Shown one piece after another: positions 18,577 to 28,977 of a stretch of 64,000 bases of DNA (the stretch's first letter is position 1; every line of letters begins with the position of its first letter). Both the position numbers and the translations under genes were made by a program. The notes below the pieces were generated by a model, which had not been told where the DNA came from, did not search any database, and worked only from the letters and a program-made list of their open reading frames with translations. The stretch comes from Kurthia senegalensis. GTDB lineage: Bacteria > Bacillota > Bacilli > Bacillales_A > Planococcaceae. The DNA lies in the NCBI RefSeq assembly GCF_000285595.1, contig NZ_HE611065.1, positions 218,124-282,123 of the forward strand. The letters are read 5' to 3'.

Positions 18577-20895
18577 TTATTTGTTGCCTCCATCTAATGC
18601 AATTTGAAGCACTTCTTCCACATGACTTACCGGATGGAAAGTCAACTGTTCACGAACAGTTTCTGGAATATCTTCTAAATCACGTTCATTTTCTTTCGGA
18701 ATAATAATCGTCGTTAAGCCCGCACGATGCGCACTTAATGATTTTTCTTTCAAGCCACCAATTGGCAATACGCGGCCACGTAACGTTACCTCGCCTGTCA
18801 TTCCGACTTCTTTCCGAATTGCCTTATTTATTATAGCAGAAGTTAATGCAGTTACCATCGTCACTCCTGCAGAAGGACCATCTTTCGGAACGGCTCCTTC
18901 TGGTACGTGAATGTGCACATCGTGTTTCTCAAAATAATTTTCAGTGACACCGTACGTTTGTTGTTTTGAACGAACGTATGAAAGTGCTGTTTGTGCAGAT
19001 TCTTTCATCACATCGCCTAATTGACCCGTTAATTGGATTTTACCATTCCCCGGTAGTACCGATACTTCAATTTGTAACGTATCGCCACCAGCTGTCGTGT
19101 ATGCCAATCCTGTCGCAACACCGACAATATTTTCAGCATTCGCTTGACCGTAACTAAATTTCTTTTTCCCTAAAAACTGATCAATATTTTTTGTCGTAAT
19201 TATTACTTTTTTCTGGTCATCTCGCACAATTTTACCTGCTGCTTTACGGCAAAGAGATGCCATCAAACGATTTAATCCACGAACACCCGCTTCTCGCGTA
19301 TAGTAACGAACACATTGTTCCAATACATCACTACGTACTTGCAACTGTGATTTCGTTAAACCGTGCGCTTCAATTTGTTGAGGGAGTAAATGATTTTTAG
19401 CAATCGCTATTTTCTCCATTTCTGTATAGCCCGAAAGTTGAATAATTTCCATACGATCACGTAGCGGCCCTGGAATACCACCTAAATCATTGGCTGTCGC
19501 AACGAATAATACATCTGATAAATTATACGGTTCTTCAATGAAATGGTCACTAAACGTACCATTTTGTTCTGGATCTAGCACTTCAAGCATCGCTGCTGAA
19601 GGATCTCCTCTAAAATCATTCGCCATTTTATCGATTTCATCTAGTAAAAAGACCGGATTAATCGTTCCTGCTTTTTTCATCCCTTGGATAATACGACCTG
19701 GCATTGCGCCGACATACGTTCTTCTATGTCCACGAATTTCTGATTCATCACGCACACCACCGAGTGACATACGTACGAATTCACGATTCAGTGATTTGGC
19801 AATCGACTGTGCAAGAGACGTTTTACCAACACCTGGAGGTCCTACTAAACATAAAATCGGTCCTTTTAGTTCCCCTTTTAGTTGTTGAACTGCTAGGAAT
19901 TCTAAAATACGTTCTTTTACTTTTTCAAGACCTTCATGATCTTTATTTAAAATTTGCTCCGCCTTTTTCAAATTATGACGATCAACCGTCGCGTTTGACC
20001 AAGGAATGCTAACAATCCAATCTAAATAATTTCGGATTACACTGCTTTCCGCCGCTTGAACAGGGATTGCTTCATAGCGTTGTAATTCTTTTAATGCCAA
20101 CGCTTTCGTTGACTCTGGCATATGAGCCGCTTCGATTTTTTCACGTAACAATTCGCTATCTTTTTGCTTCCCATCTTTGTCACCAAGCTCTTGTTGAATA
20201 GCTTTCATTTGCTCACGTAAATAAAAATCTTTTTGCGTTTTTTCCATCGCACGTTTTACTTTACCGCCGATTCGTTTTTCCATAATTAAAATTTCTTGCT
20301 CTTCTTTTAAATGAGTAAGCATTAATTCTAATCGTTCATTCATATCAAATGTCTGTAAAAACAGCTGTTTCGTACGCATTTTAAATGGCAATTGACTCGC
20401 AATGAAGTCTACAAGTTCTGAAGCTGATTCTAGTTCATTTGCTGTATCAATCACATCTAGTGGAATACGTCCTGCCACTTTAACGTAACGTGTAAATTGA
20501 TCGGTAATCATACGTGCCATACTTTCCGTCATAATCGGATCACCTGATTGTTCATCAAACGTTTCTACATTTACGTATGTGACGTCTTTCGATTCGATAA
20601 TTTCTGTATGTTTTGCTCGGTACACGCCTTCTACAACGAGTCGGAATGTATTGTTCGGTAATTTAACGAGTTGTGTCACTTTCGCTATGACACCTGTTTC
20701 GTAAAAATCTTCTCTACTCGGTTGTTCTGTCGCTGCTTGCTTTTGTGTTACTAAATATAAAAGTTGGTCAGTTTCCATTACTTCATCGACAGCTGCCATT
20801 GATCGTTGTCGCCCAACATCAATATGTATCGATTGTTTTGGATAAACGATTAGTCCTCTTAAAGGAATCATCGGTATATGTTGATTTGTCGCCAT
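18577..20895 (-). CDS. lonA: ATP-dependent protease Lon (LonA)
   Basis: This cytosolic AAA+ serine protease degrades misfolded and regulatory proteins. Its 772 residues comprise the N-domain, Walker A G-P-P-G-V-G-K-T-S at about 354, Walker B F-L-L-D-E-I-D-K, and the protease domain with the catalytic serine in K-D-G-P-S-A-G-V-T and catalytic lysine in G-G-L-K-E-K. A canonical GGAGGTGAG site precedes the start. B. subtilis has the sporulation paralogue lonB between clpX and lonA; here only a 99-bp gap with the clpX terminator remains. Confidence 0.97.
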   Translation of the reverse strand: MATNQHIPMIPLRGLIVYPKQSIHIDVGRQRSMAAVDEVMETDQLLYLVTQKQAATEQPSREDFYETGVIAKVTQLVKLPNNTFRLVVEGVYRAKHTEIIESKDVTYVNVETFDEQSGDPIMTESMARMITDQFTRYVKVAGRIPLDVIDTANELESASELVDFIASQLPFKMRTKQLFLQTFDMNERLELMLTHLKEEQEILIMEKRIGGKVKRAMEKTQKDFYLREQMKAIQQELGDKDGKQKDSELLREKIEAAHMPESTKALALKELQRYEAIPVQAAESSVIRNYLDWIVSIPWSNATVDRHNLKKAEQILNKDHEGLEKVKERILEFLAVQQLKGELKGPILCLVGPPGVGKTSLAQSIAKSLNREFVRMSLGGVRDESEIRGHRRTYVGAMPGRIIQGMKKAGTINPVFLLDEIDKMANDFRGDPSAAMLEVLDPEQNGTFSDHFIEEPYNLSDVLFVATANDLGGIPGPLRDRMEIIQLSGYTEMEKIAIAKNHLLPQQIEAHGLTKSQLQVRSDVLEQCVRYYTREAGVRGLNRLMASLCRKAAGKIVRDDQKKVIITTKNIDQFLGKKKFSYGQANAENIVGVATGLAYTTAGGDTLQIEVSVLPGNGKIQLTGQLGDVMKESAQTALSYVRSKQQTYGVTENYFEKHDVHIHVPEGAVPKDGPSAGVTMVTALTSAIINKAIRKEVGMTGEVTLRGRVLPIGGLKEKSLSAHRAGLTTIIIPKENERDLEDIPETVREQLTFHPVSHVEEVLQIALDGGNK

Positions 20896-20937
20896 GCCAA
20901 CTCACCTCCATTATTTTTTACAGTTGAAAAATGACAT

Positions 20938-20981
20938 AAAAAAATGGCTTCGACTGGTACAATATGACACAATCGAAGCCA
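20938..20981 (-). terminator. clpX terminator
   Basis: TGGCTTCGA and TCGAAGCCA pair around a 25-base loop region, followed by TTTTTTT on the minus strand, in the gap between clpX and lonA. Confidence 0.8.
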
Positions 20982-20994
20982 GCATTACATTTCA

Positions 20995-22254
20995 TTAAGC
21001 TGAAGTTTTTGCATCGCCTTGAACTTCAGTTCCATCTTCAAGAACTAACGTTGGACGCGCTTGATCTTGCAACGTTTCTTTCGTAATGATGCATTTCACT
21101 ACGTCTCCACGAGAAGGTAATTCAAACATAACGTCTAACATCGTATCTTCAATAATTGAACGAAGTCCACGAGCACCTGTTTTACGTTCAATTGCTTCTT
21201 TCGCAATTTCAAATAACGCATCTTTTTCAAACACTAATTCAACGCCATCGAGTTCCAACATTTTTTCATATTGTTTCGTTAGCGAGTTTTTAGGTTCTGT
21301 TAAAATTTGTACAAGTGCATCTTCATCGAGACGTTCCAGGCTAGCCAATACTGGCAAGCGACCAATAAATTCTGGAATTAAACCGAATTTTAATAAATCT
21401 TCTGGAATTAAATGCTTCATAAAGTTTTGATCTTCTACTTTCTTCTGTTCTGAACCGAAGCCAATCACTTTAGAACCTAAACGACGTTTAATAATTTGTT
21501 CGATACCATCAAATGCACCACCGACGATGAATAAAATGTTTGTCGTATCGATTTGTAAAAATTCTTGATGTGGGTGTTTACGTCCACCTTGAGGAGGAAC
21601 ACTTGCAGTCGTTCCTTCAAGAATTTTTAATAAAGCTTGTTGTACACCTTCGCCTGAAACATCTCTCGTAATTGATGGATTTTCAGATTTGCGTGCTACT
21701 TTATCAATTTCATCAATATAAATAATCCCTTTTTGGGCACGTTCAATATCGTAATCCGCTGCTTGGATTAATTTTAATAAAATATTTTCAACGTCTTCCC
21801 CTACATAACCGGCTTCTGTTAAAGAAGTCGCATCTGCAATGGCAAATGGTACATCGATAATACGAGCTAGCGTTTGAGCTAATAATGTTTTACCGCTACC
21901 TGTAGGTCCGATTAAAACAATATTTGATTTTGAAAGCTCTACATCATCAATTTTACTATTTGAATTCACACGTTTGTAGTGATTGTATACTGCAACAGAA
22001 AGGGCTTTTTTAGCACGATCTTGACCGATTACGTAACCGTCTAAAATCGAACGGATTTCTTGAGGTTTCGGAATTTCTTTAACCTCAACTGATTCTTCTG
22101 TACCAAGTTCTTCAACGACAATTTCGGAGCAAAGGTCGATACATTCATCACAAATATATACACCAGGACCTGCCACAAGTTTACGAACTTGTTCTTGTGG
22201 TTTACCACAGAAAGAACATTTTAAATTGCCTGTCTCATCATTAAATTTAAACAA
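20995..22254 (-). CDS. clpX: ClpX, ATPase subunit of ClpXP
   Basis: ClpX unfolds substrates and feeds them to ClpP. Its 419 residues start with the zinc-binding domain (C-S-F-C-G-K near residue 14, C-D-E-C-I near 34), then Walker [11 protein letters not shown] at about 116, Walker [10 protein letters not shown] and the ClpP-binding loop I-G-F in K-V-I-G-F-G. The ClpP subunit is not in this window. It follows tig, the Bacillales order. Confidence 0.97.
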   Translation of the reverse strand: MFKFNDETGNLKCSFCGKPQEQVRKLVAGPGVYICDECIDLCSEIVVEELGTEESVEVKEIPKPQEIRSILDGYVIGQDRAKKALSVAVYNHYKRVNSNSKIDDVELSKSNIVLIGPTGSGKTLLAQTLARIIDVPFAIADATSLTEAGYVGEDVENILLKLIQAADYDIERAQKGIIYIDEIDKVARKSENPSITRDVSGEGVQQALLKILEGTTASVPPQGGRKHPHQEFLQIDTTNILFIVGGAFDGIEQIIKRRLGSKVIGFGSEQKKVEDQNFMKHLIPEDLLKFGLIPEFIGRLPVLASLERLDEDALVQILTEPKNSLTKQYEKMLELDGVELVFEKDALFEIAKEAIERKTGARGLRSIIEDTMLDVMFELPSRGDVVKCIITKETLQDQARPTLVLEDGTEVQGDAKTSA

Positions 22255-22336
22255 TTACTTCACCCCTATTCAAGCCAATGTTACAAGATAATAGTACGTT
22301 TCGCAACTATAACGTATCAATAGCTCTATGTATGAC

Positions 22337-22369
22337 AAAACAAGGTACGGAGAAAACCGTACCTTGTTT
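22337..22369 (-). terminator. tig terminator
   Basis: AAACAAGGTACGG and CCGTACCTTGTTT form a perfect 13-bp stem with a 7-base loop, followed by TTG on the minus strand. Confidence 0.8.
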
Positions 22370-22418
22370 CATTTTGTTACTTATTGATCAAACTAATCCA
22401 TTTGAATTAGAAGAAAAA

Positions 22419-23708
22419 TTAAGCGATTTTAGCGTTTTCAACTAAGAATTCAACAGTTTTTTGTACTTTAACATCATGAGTGATGATTGAAGTACCACCA
22501 AGAGCTGCTAAAATTTGGTCAGTAGTCATTTTGAATTGTTCAGCCATTTTAGCTAATTCAGCATTTACGTCTTCTTCAGAAGCTTCAATACCTTCTGCTT
22601 CAGCAATTGCATCTAATACTAATGATACGCGTACACGTTGGTCAGCTTCTTCTTTACGTTCAGCTTTGAATGCAGCTTCATCAGTATTTGTTAATTGGAA
22701 GTATAATTCAAGGTTTAAACCTTGCATAGAAAGTTGTTGGTTAAATTCTTGTAACATACGGTTTAATTCAGTTTCAACCATAGCTTCAGGAAGTTCGATT
22801 GTAGCGTTAGCAGCAGCTTTTTCTACTAAATCGTCACGTAATTTACCTTCTGCAGCTTCTTCTTTTTGTTTAGCAGTAGTTTCTTTTAGTTTAGCGCGTA
22901 AAGCATCTAAAGTGTCAACTTCGCTGTCGATTTCTGAAGCTAAATCGTCATTTAATTCTGGAAGTTCTTTCGCTTTGATTTCTTTAACAGTCACTTTGAA
23001 TACTGCAGGTTTACCAGCTAATTCAGCAGCGTGGTATTCTTCTGGGAAAGTAATTTCTACTTCTTTTTCTTCGCCAGATTTAGCACCGATTAATTGTTCT
23101 TCGAAACCTGGGATGAATGAACCAGAACCGATTTCAAGAGCGTAATCGTCACCTTTACCACCATCGAATGCTACGCCATCTTGGAAGCCTTCGAAGTCGA
23201 TTACAGCAGTATCACCGTTTTCAACAGCACCGTCTTCTTTAACTACTAGTTCAGCAAGACGTTTTTGGTTTTCAGCAATGATTTCTTCTACTTCTGCATC
23301 TGTTACTTCAGTAGTTTCTTTTGTTACTTCTAAACCTTTGTAATCGCCTAGTTGTACTTCTGGAATAACAACAACTTTCGCTGTGAAAGTGAAAGGTTTG
23401 TTTTTACCTAGTGCATCTGGAGCGAAGTCGATTTCTGGTTGATCTACTGGAGAAATACCAGTTTCATCGATTGCTTTAGGGTAGTTGCTGTTGATTAAAA
23501 TATCAAAAGCATCTTGGTATAAAGATTCCACGCCAAATTTTTTTTCAAATAAGTGACGAGGCATTTTACCTTTACGGAAACCTGGTACGTTAATTTGTTT
23601 TACTACTTTTTTGAATGCTGCATCTAATGCTGCATTTACTTCTTCAGCAGGAACTTCGATTGTTAATAAACCGTTGTTACCTTCTTGTTTTTCCCATTTT
23701 GCTGACAT
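22419..23708 (-). CDS. tig: Trigger factor
   Basis: This ribosome-bound chaperone and peptidyl-prolyl isomerase has 429 residues. The N-terminal ribosome-binding signature is G-F-R-K-G-K-M-P near residue 44, the FKBP-type domain ([10 protein letters not shown]) starts near 160, and the helical C-terminal arms follow. A good promoter lies at 23779-23806. Confidence 0.97.
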   Translation of the reverse strand: MSAKWEKQEGNNGLLTIEVPAEEVNAALDAAFKKVVKQINVPGFRKGKMPRHLFEKKFGVESLYQDAFDILINSNYPKAIDETGISPVDQPEIDFAPDALGKNKPFTFTAKVVVIPEVQLGDYKGLEVTKETTEVTDAEVEEIIAENQKRLAELVVKEDGAVENGDTAVIDFEGFQDGVAFDGGKGDDYALEIGSGSFIPGFEEQLIGAKSGEEKEVEITFPEEYHAAELAGKPAVFKVTVKEIKAKELPELNDDLASEIDSEVDTLDALRAKLKETTAKQKEEAAEGKLRDDLVEKAAANATIELPEAMVETELNRMLQEFNQQLSMQGLNLELYFQLTNTDEAAFKAERKEEADQRVRVSLVLDAIAEAEGIEASEEDVNAELAKMAEQFKMTTDQILAALGGTSIITHDVKVQKTVEFLVENAKIA

Positions 23709-23778
23709 GTGTCATACCTCCAAAATTAAATTCAAAGAGCTTTATTATGTGTCTTCGCGCTACTTTGATAACTGTTTT

Positions 23779-23806
23779 AGTATATCATAGTTCCGTCTAG
23801 TTTCAA
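23779..23806 (-). promoter_or_regulatory. SigmaA promoter of tig
   Basis: TTGAAA and TATACT separated by 16 bases on the minus strand, upstream of tig and overlapping the region just after the ysoA stop. Confidence 0.75.
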
Positions 23807-23813
23807 CTCATTT

Positions 23814-24805
23814 TCATGCTTCTGGCAACTCTGAAAATTTTTCAAGTTCTGAAAGAAAGTTCATCAAATCATAATCCGTTTCTTGAACGTGTCCAAACAT
23901 TTGATGAACGTAATCTACATAGCCTTCTGCAACATCTTCCGCTTCATAATCAAACCAAGCGTAAGGGTACGTAACGAGTATGTGACGCGCTATTAAGTAT
24001 TGTACCATGTCATATGCCGAAACTTCTTGTTGTAAGGTTTCTTCCGTTCGTGCCATCACTTGATTAACGATGTCCATTTGTTCAGGAAGTACTAATTTTT
24101 GTGCATTAAACTGTTGAGAATGTCCAAATTTCGTTACTTTTACTTCTATAGAAATTTCTTGTTCAACGAGTATATAAAGCGCCACCGATTGAATCATCGG
24201 ATGGACTTCTTCCGCTTCAATAATTTTTTTAATTTCGTCGCAAACGGTCTTACATTTGCTTGTTGCAACGTGCGAAGCAATTGCATTTGCTTCCATAAAC
24301 TTTGTTCAAAAAATGCATCGAGCAAATAATCTTCTGATTGAATCGTTTCTTCTACATACGCTTGTTGTTCTTTTCGTGCAGCTGTTTCTGCAATGCGTCC
24401 ATTCAAAGCACGAATATGTTCAAATTGTTCCATCGCTTGAGGAGGAATAACGTTTTCAGTCATTAATTGCGAAATGATTTCTTCCACGTGCTGAAACTCT
24501 CTTAGTTCCATACACGTAGATAAATACAATTCCATTACTTCTATATAAAGGTCCGTTCCCATTTGAAAAAGTTGTTCGCAAACCGCTCGTGCATCTGCAA
24601 ATCTCCGAATTTCAAATAAAGAAAAAGCGTATGCACTGAGCATTTGCTCTTCTCCTTCTTCATAGCGAAGTACTTCTTCAAATGCCTCAACAGCTAAATC
24701 GTATTGATACGTTTCTGCATACGTATGTGCCTGACTTTTCAAACGGTCAATCGTTCCTGGAAACATAATGACATTTTGCTTTTGTTGCGGTTTTTTTTCC
24801 GTCAT
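23814..24805 (-). pseudogene. YsoA-like TPR protein, frameshifted
   Basis: One gene is split into frames 24194-24805 and 23814-24296. The N-part shows helical repeats of TPR type (A-V-E-A-F-E-E-V-L-R-Y-E-E-G, then R-F-A-D-A-R-A-V-C). The C-part continues with E-E-V-H-P-M-I-Q-S-V and a conserved acidic C-terminus. Adding one A to the A7 run at 24224-24230 gives K-L-K-K-I-I-E-A-E-E-V-H-P without interruption, and about 329 residues. Position next to tig matches B. subtilis ysoA, whose role is unknown. Decay and assembly error cannot be told apart here. Confidence 0.75.
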
Positions 24806-24830
24806 GTGACCATGCTCCTTTTAAGCGTGC

Positions 24831-25709
24831 TTACTTATTTTTAAAAATATGTGTCGCATGCCATTGTAAATATTTTTTCTGTTGTTTTTGTATCGCAATG
24901 GACTGTCCTTCATACAATTCTAGTGCAAATTGATAGTCCATAATTTTTTCTGAAACGAGTAATTGCCCTTTTCGGTTAACTGTAATCAAGCCTTTTTCGA
25001 ATAAAGTACTATGGTTGTGACAAAGTACGATGCCATTATACTCAGACGTACGCTCAACTTCCGTTCCCTTTTCAGGCATTTTCAAAAATGGTGCACGTAA
25101 TAAAGCTTCATATGAAAGGTGGCAAACCGCACATTGTTTTTGATGTTCAATCATTTGTACACGACGCTCTTTTAAAAACGCTTCATTCTGATATTCAAGT
25201 TGCTGTTTCCACCCCGTTAGACGCGCAAGTAATGATACTGTCAAATTACTCGTTTCTTCTAATAAAGTAGGCTGAATTAATAAATCTTGGACGTCTTGTA
25301 ATAAATGATGAATGAGTCGCAATGCGAGTTCTGTATGAATTGGGAATAAGTACCCCCCGTTGCCACTACCATCTTTTTGAAATGGCGAATATTTCTCAGG
25401 TAAAAGCGGCTCCAACTCATCAAAAATCTGACTGATTAATAGCGGTCGATCTAAGTCTGTATACGCTGCTTCAGCACGATACATCGGGACGGTCATCGAC
25501 TCGACGACTTCCGTTTCTTTCGTTACGACACTTACAGCTTGAATCCATCCTTTGACGTAGTGAAACACAACATCTCCTTGTCGAAGGTCTTTCATCTTTT
25601 CCCAAGAAAAATATTTTGCACCCGCCCGATCTAAAGTAGGTGCTTCAAGAACGGAGCGCTTCCGTTCATCCTCATATGTTTCTCCTTGCATTACGATTAG
25701 ACATTTCAT
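24831..25709 (-). CDS. EVE-like plus HNH-like protein, candidate modified-DNA nuclease
   Basis: This 292-residue protein has an N-terminal domain with G-D-V-V-F-H-Y-V-K-G and N-G-G-Y-L-F, like EVE/YTH-type modified-base readers, to about residue 140. After a helical linker comes an HNH-like module (C-A-V-C near 202, then N-G-I-V-L-C-H-N-H and L-F-E-K-G-L-I). EVE-HNH proteins are known as modification-dependent restriction enzymes. However, the first catalytic histidine of the usual A-A-H-I stretch is replaced by R-A-P-F-L-K, so activity is doubtful. ATG at 25709 follows GAGGG; the ATG at 25730 lies before that site. Stands alone near a housekeeping region. Confidence 0.6.
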   Translation of the reverse strand: MKCLIVMQGETYEDERKRSVLEAPTLDRAGAKYFSWEKMKDLRQGDVVFHYVKGWIQAVSVVTKETEVVESMTVPMYRAEAAYTDLDRPLLISQIFDELEPLLPEKYSPFQKDGSGNGGYLFPIHTELALRLIHHLLQDVQDLLIQPTLLEETSNLTVSLLARLTGWKQQLEYQNEAFLKERRVQMIEHQKQCAVCHLSYEALLRAPFLKMPEKGTEVERTSEYNGIVLCHNHSTLFEKGLITVNRKGQLLVSEKIMDYQFALELYEGQSIAIQKQQKKYLQWHATHIFKNK

Positions 25710-25800
25710 GACAATCAATCCCTCATTCATACTTAATTTATTCCTTATAAATAAGTATACACATTTTATTTTTTATTGTGCCACAATTTGTAGAAATAGA

Positions 25801-25832
25801 AAAACCTCACGTATACGTACGCGAGGTTTTTC
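25801..25832 (-). terminator. dacB-1 terminator
   Basis: AAAACCTCGCGTACG... and CGTGAGGTTTTT form a stem with A/T runs at both ends, just after the dacB-1 stop. Confidence 0.8.
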
Positions 25833-25840
25833 TTCTGACA

Positions 25841-27094
25841 TTAATTTTTTACGATCGTTCGGTAAATTTCATCAATCGCTGAACGAGAACTCCCTTTCGT
25901 TAAGACGCTAACGACGACTTTTTCTCCATCACTTTTCGTCACATAACCGCTCAGTGTATTGACGCCTTTGTCGAGTGTTCCTGTTTTCGCATGAACACGT
26001 CCACTCACAGATTTCAAACGACCATTTAACGTACCACCCGTCAGCCCTGATTTACCGCCTACAGGTAAGCTGTTATAAAACGTTTTATAGTAATCTTTTT
26101 TCGTTTCTTGATACAAATATTTAGATAGTTGCGAAGCAGTCACTTTATTATTATGTGACATACCTGAACCATCTTCAAACTTCCATTTTTTTGAGTCTAC
26201 TTTGTTTTCTTTAGCATACGACTTCATCACAAGAACACCGTTCGCATTCGTTCCTTTTTTCTCATATATTGAACGACTCATCGTCTTAACGAGAACATCA
26301 GCTATCGCATTATCGCTATATTTCATAAAAGGATAAATAATTTGAGACAACTTCGGTGAACGATTTTCAACTGCTACTTTTGCTGTTTTCGGTGTTTCTT
26401 TCACTTTATATGTGTTTTTAGAAAGTTTAATTCCTTCTGCTTTTAATGCCGCAACGAAGGCCGCTAACGTATAACTTGTCGGATTGCCAATAGGTATACG
26501 TCGACTGCCGCTATACATTGTCCCCGTTCCGTAATTGTCATTAGGTGCTAACGTTAAAGCAGATACTTTCGCTCCGTAGTAATAAGGTTTGTCAATTTTC
26601 AATATACCTGGCGCATAATAGTTACGATCAAACCACGTATCATCACCATACACGTTGCCCTTTACTTTTTTAATGCCTTGATTTTTTAATTTTTTCGCCA
26701 TTTTCTTTAAATGTTTCTTTTGTAAACTTGGATCTCCTTCGCCTACTAAGTAAACGTTCCCGTCCAATGTACCGCTTTTACTTAACTTCCCTGTCGTCTT
26801 AATTGTCGTCGTAAAACGATACTCTTCGCCAAGTGTACTAAGCGCAGCAGTTGCCGTTAAAATTTTCATATTCGATGCGGGCGTATACAATTTGTTGCTG
26901 TTGTAACTGAAAAGCATTTTTCCAGTTTTTGCATCACGAACCGCAATACCTTCAGAACCTGCTTGTTTAGCTAATACAGTTAGCTTTTTCTTCCCAGCTG
27001 CATTAATTGTTGCTGCACTTGCGTCAATTGTCGTTGAAGCGAACAGCGCACTCGTTAATAATGTACTCATCGCCAATAATTTTATCTTTTTCAT
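25841..27094 (-). CDS. dacB: D-alanyl-D-alanine carboxypeptidase/endopeptidase, DacB (PBP4) family
   Basis: This S13-family serine peptidase trims peptidoglycan stem peptides or cuts cross-links outside the membrane. Its 417 residues start with a signal peptide (about 1-27, ending A-S-A-A). The S-x-x-K motif is A-S-N-M-K near residue 79, S-x-N is Y-S-D-N-A, and K-T-G is A-K-T-G-T near residue 375. All three active-site motifs are intact. A paralogue lies directly upstream. Confidence 0.9.
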   Translation of the reverse strand: MKKIKLLAMSTLLTSALFASTTIDASAATINAAGKKKLTVLAKQAGSEGIAVRDAKTGKMLFSYNSNKLYTPASNMKILTATAALSTLGEEYRFTTTIKTTGKLSKSGTLDGNVYLVGEGDPSLQKKHLKKMAKKLKNQGIKKVKGNVYGDDTWFDRNYYAPGILKIDKPYYYGAKVSALTLAPNDNYGTGTMYSGSRRIPIGNPTSYTLAAFVAALKAEGIKLSKNTYKVKETPKTAKVAVENRSPKLSQIIYPFMKYSDNAIADVLVKTMSRSIYEKKGTNANGVLVMKSYAKENKVDSKKWKFEDGSGMSHNNKVTASQLSKYLYQETKKDYYKTFYNSLPVGGKSGLTGGTLNGRLKSVSGRVHAKTGTLDKGVNTLSGYVTKSDGEKVVVSVLTKGSSRSAIDEIYRTIVKN

Positions 27095-27194
27095 CGTTCC
27101 ACTCCCTTTTGTAATAGTATAAAAATTTTACAATTAGGAAATATATCAACTATTTGATATTAGTAAATAAAAGGATAAAATGGTAATTAATAAC

Positions 27195-27234
27195 GAAAAA
27201 ATGTGGATAGAGTATTGAAATACACCATCCACAT
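27195..27234 (-). terminator. dacB-2 terminator
   Basis: TGTGGATGG pairs with CTATCCACA and is followed by TTTTTTCG on the minus strand. Confidence 0.75.
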
Positions 27235-27238
27235 TTCC

Positions 27239-28706
27239 TTATTTTTCATTAATAATCGTCTTAACGAGCGAATCAATCGTTGATGTCGTATTCGTATTCG
27301 ATGTTAAGATTGAAATAATGACTCGATCTCCATCTTTTTGTTTCACATAACCACTCAGCGTACGAACGCCATTAATAGAACCTGTTTTTGCTTGGACGCG
27401 ATTTTTCAAAGTAGTCGATGTGAAGCGATGTCGTAAAGAACCGCCGACCATACGCGCTGAGTTCCCACCAACTGGCAAGCTCGTTAAATACGATTTATAA
27501 TACGTATCTTTTTGTACATCATACAAAAATTTCGTCATCGTCGACGTCGTTACTTTGTCTTGACTCGATAAACCTGAGCCATCAATAAACGTCCATTTAG
27601 TAGCCGCAATTTTTTTCGTATTCGCATAGCGGCGTATTGCTTTCACACCTGCTGCGTTCGTACCCGTCTTATACATTTTTTGTCCCATTGTTTTCGTCAA
27701 TGTATCCGCAATTCCATTATTGCTCAATTTCATAAATGGAATTAAAATCTCCGATAACTTCGGTGAATAATCTTGTTTTACGAGCGTCGCTTTTTTCGGT
27801 GTCGCTTTTAATTTATAAGTAGTGTTACTTAATTTGATTCCTTGTTTTTTAATTTCATCTGTGAAAACCGTCATCGTATGTTTCGTCGGATCGTCTACAG
27901 ATAACCATTTCGAAACAGTCTTACCCGCTGCTACAGTTCCTTTCACGACAATTTTATTCGTACCATATGTTCTTGAAATAGATAGTCTAGATGAAGAGCC
28001 TTTTTTTGTTGTTACCGCTTGGTTCACAACTTGCAAATGCCCTTTTGCACTAAATGTCACTTTCGGTTTTTTCCTACTGTCGTACCTGTTGCGTACGTAA
28101 CGACAACCCCTGTATCATAGTCGCCATTCGGTGAAATCGATAATGCTGAAACAGGCGCCCCGTAGTAAGTAAGGGAATCTGCTTTATTAATTCCCGGTGC
28201 TAAATATTTTTTATCAAACCACGTGCCATCACCGTAAATGGTTCCGTTAATTTTTTTTATTCCTTTTGCTTTTAACTGTTTTGCGAAAATCGTTAAATCT
28301 GCTTTATGAAACGTTGGATCCCCTTGTCCTTGTAAATAAACGTCTCCATTTAAAGTACCGGTCTTCGTAATTGTACCGGTTGTATGTAATTTCGTCGTGA
28401 AACGATAGTTCTCACCTAAAGTTTTTAATGATGCTGCAGCTGTTAAAAGTTTCATATTAGAAGCTGTTGACATCATTTTTGTTGGGTTGTACGAATACAA
28501 TATTTTTCCCGTTTTAGCATCTCGTACACTAACAGCTGTTTGCACATTTGTCGATTTTAATAACTTATTCATTTTTACGGCTGCGACTGGATTTAACACA
28601 TCTGCAGACTTCTTCGTTGTCGCTATTGCATCTACTTCCAACATCGGACTAATCATGAGGAAGGAAGCAAATGTCCCCGCGACGATTTTTTTAAATAACT
28701 ATTCAT
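27239..28706 (-). pseudogene. Second DacB-family carboxypeptidase, two frameshifts
   Basis: A paralogue of the gene downstream, broken into two frames (28656-28057 and 28060-27239) plus an out-of-frame signal peptide. The motifs are T-A-S-N-M-K, L-S-N-N-G and A-K-T-G-S. Adding one A at 28067-28072 restores V-G-K-K-P-K-V-T-F across the join. Adding one A at 28686-28692 joins the export signal M-N-S-Y-L-K-K-I-V-A-G (ATG 28706, with AGGAGAG upstream) to the mature protein. Repaired length is about 488 residues. Broken by decay or by homopolymer errors; the motifs being intact favours recent change or error. Confidence 0.75.
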
Positions 28707-28893
28707 TTATTTGCTCTCCTTAGTAATTGTACTTTTAATTATAGAGGTAAATATGGAAAAAGTTACATTACTTTTTGATTACATTTATAAAAAAAGAAAA
28801 ATAATTAGGAATAAAAGGATAGTAACTTTTTAAAGAAAAGGACTTTATATACACCACTTTGTCCATACTTAATAAAAAACTGTTTCTACACAT

Positions 28894-28928
28894 AAAAAGA
28901 AGGTATGAATAAAATCATACCTTCTTTT
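28894..28928 (-). terminator. ndh terminator
   Basis: AAAAGAAGGTATGA and TCATACCTTCTTTT form a perfect 14-bp stem with a 6-base loop; works in either direction. Confidence 0.85.
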
Positions 28929-28977
28929 ATCGTGCAACTATATTGTATTGTACGTTAGTAATCACCATATTTTCGGC

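Noticed and set aside
22480..23145. 221-codon ORF opposite tig
   Set aside because: Shadow of the trigger factor frame, serine-rich and without a binding site.
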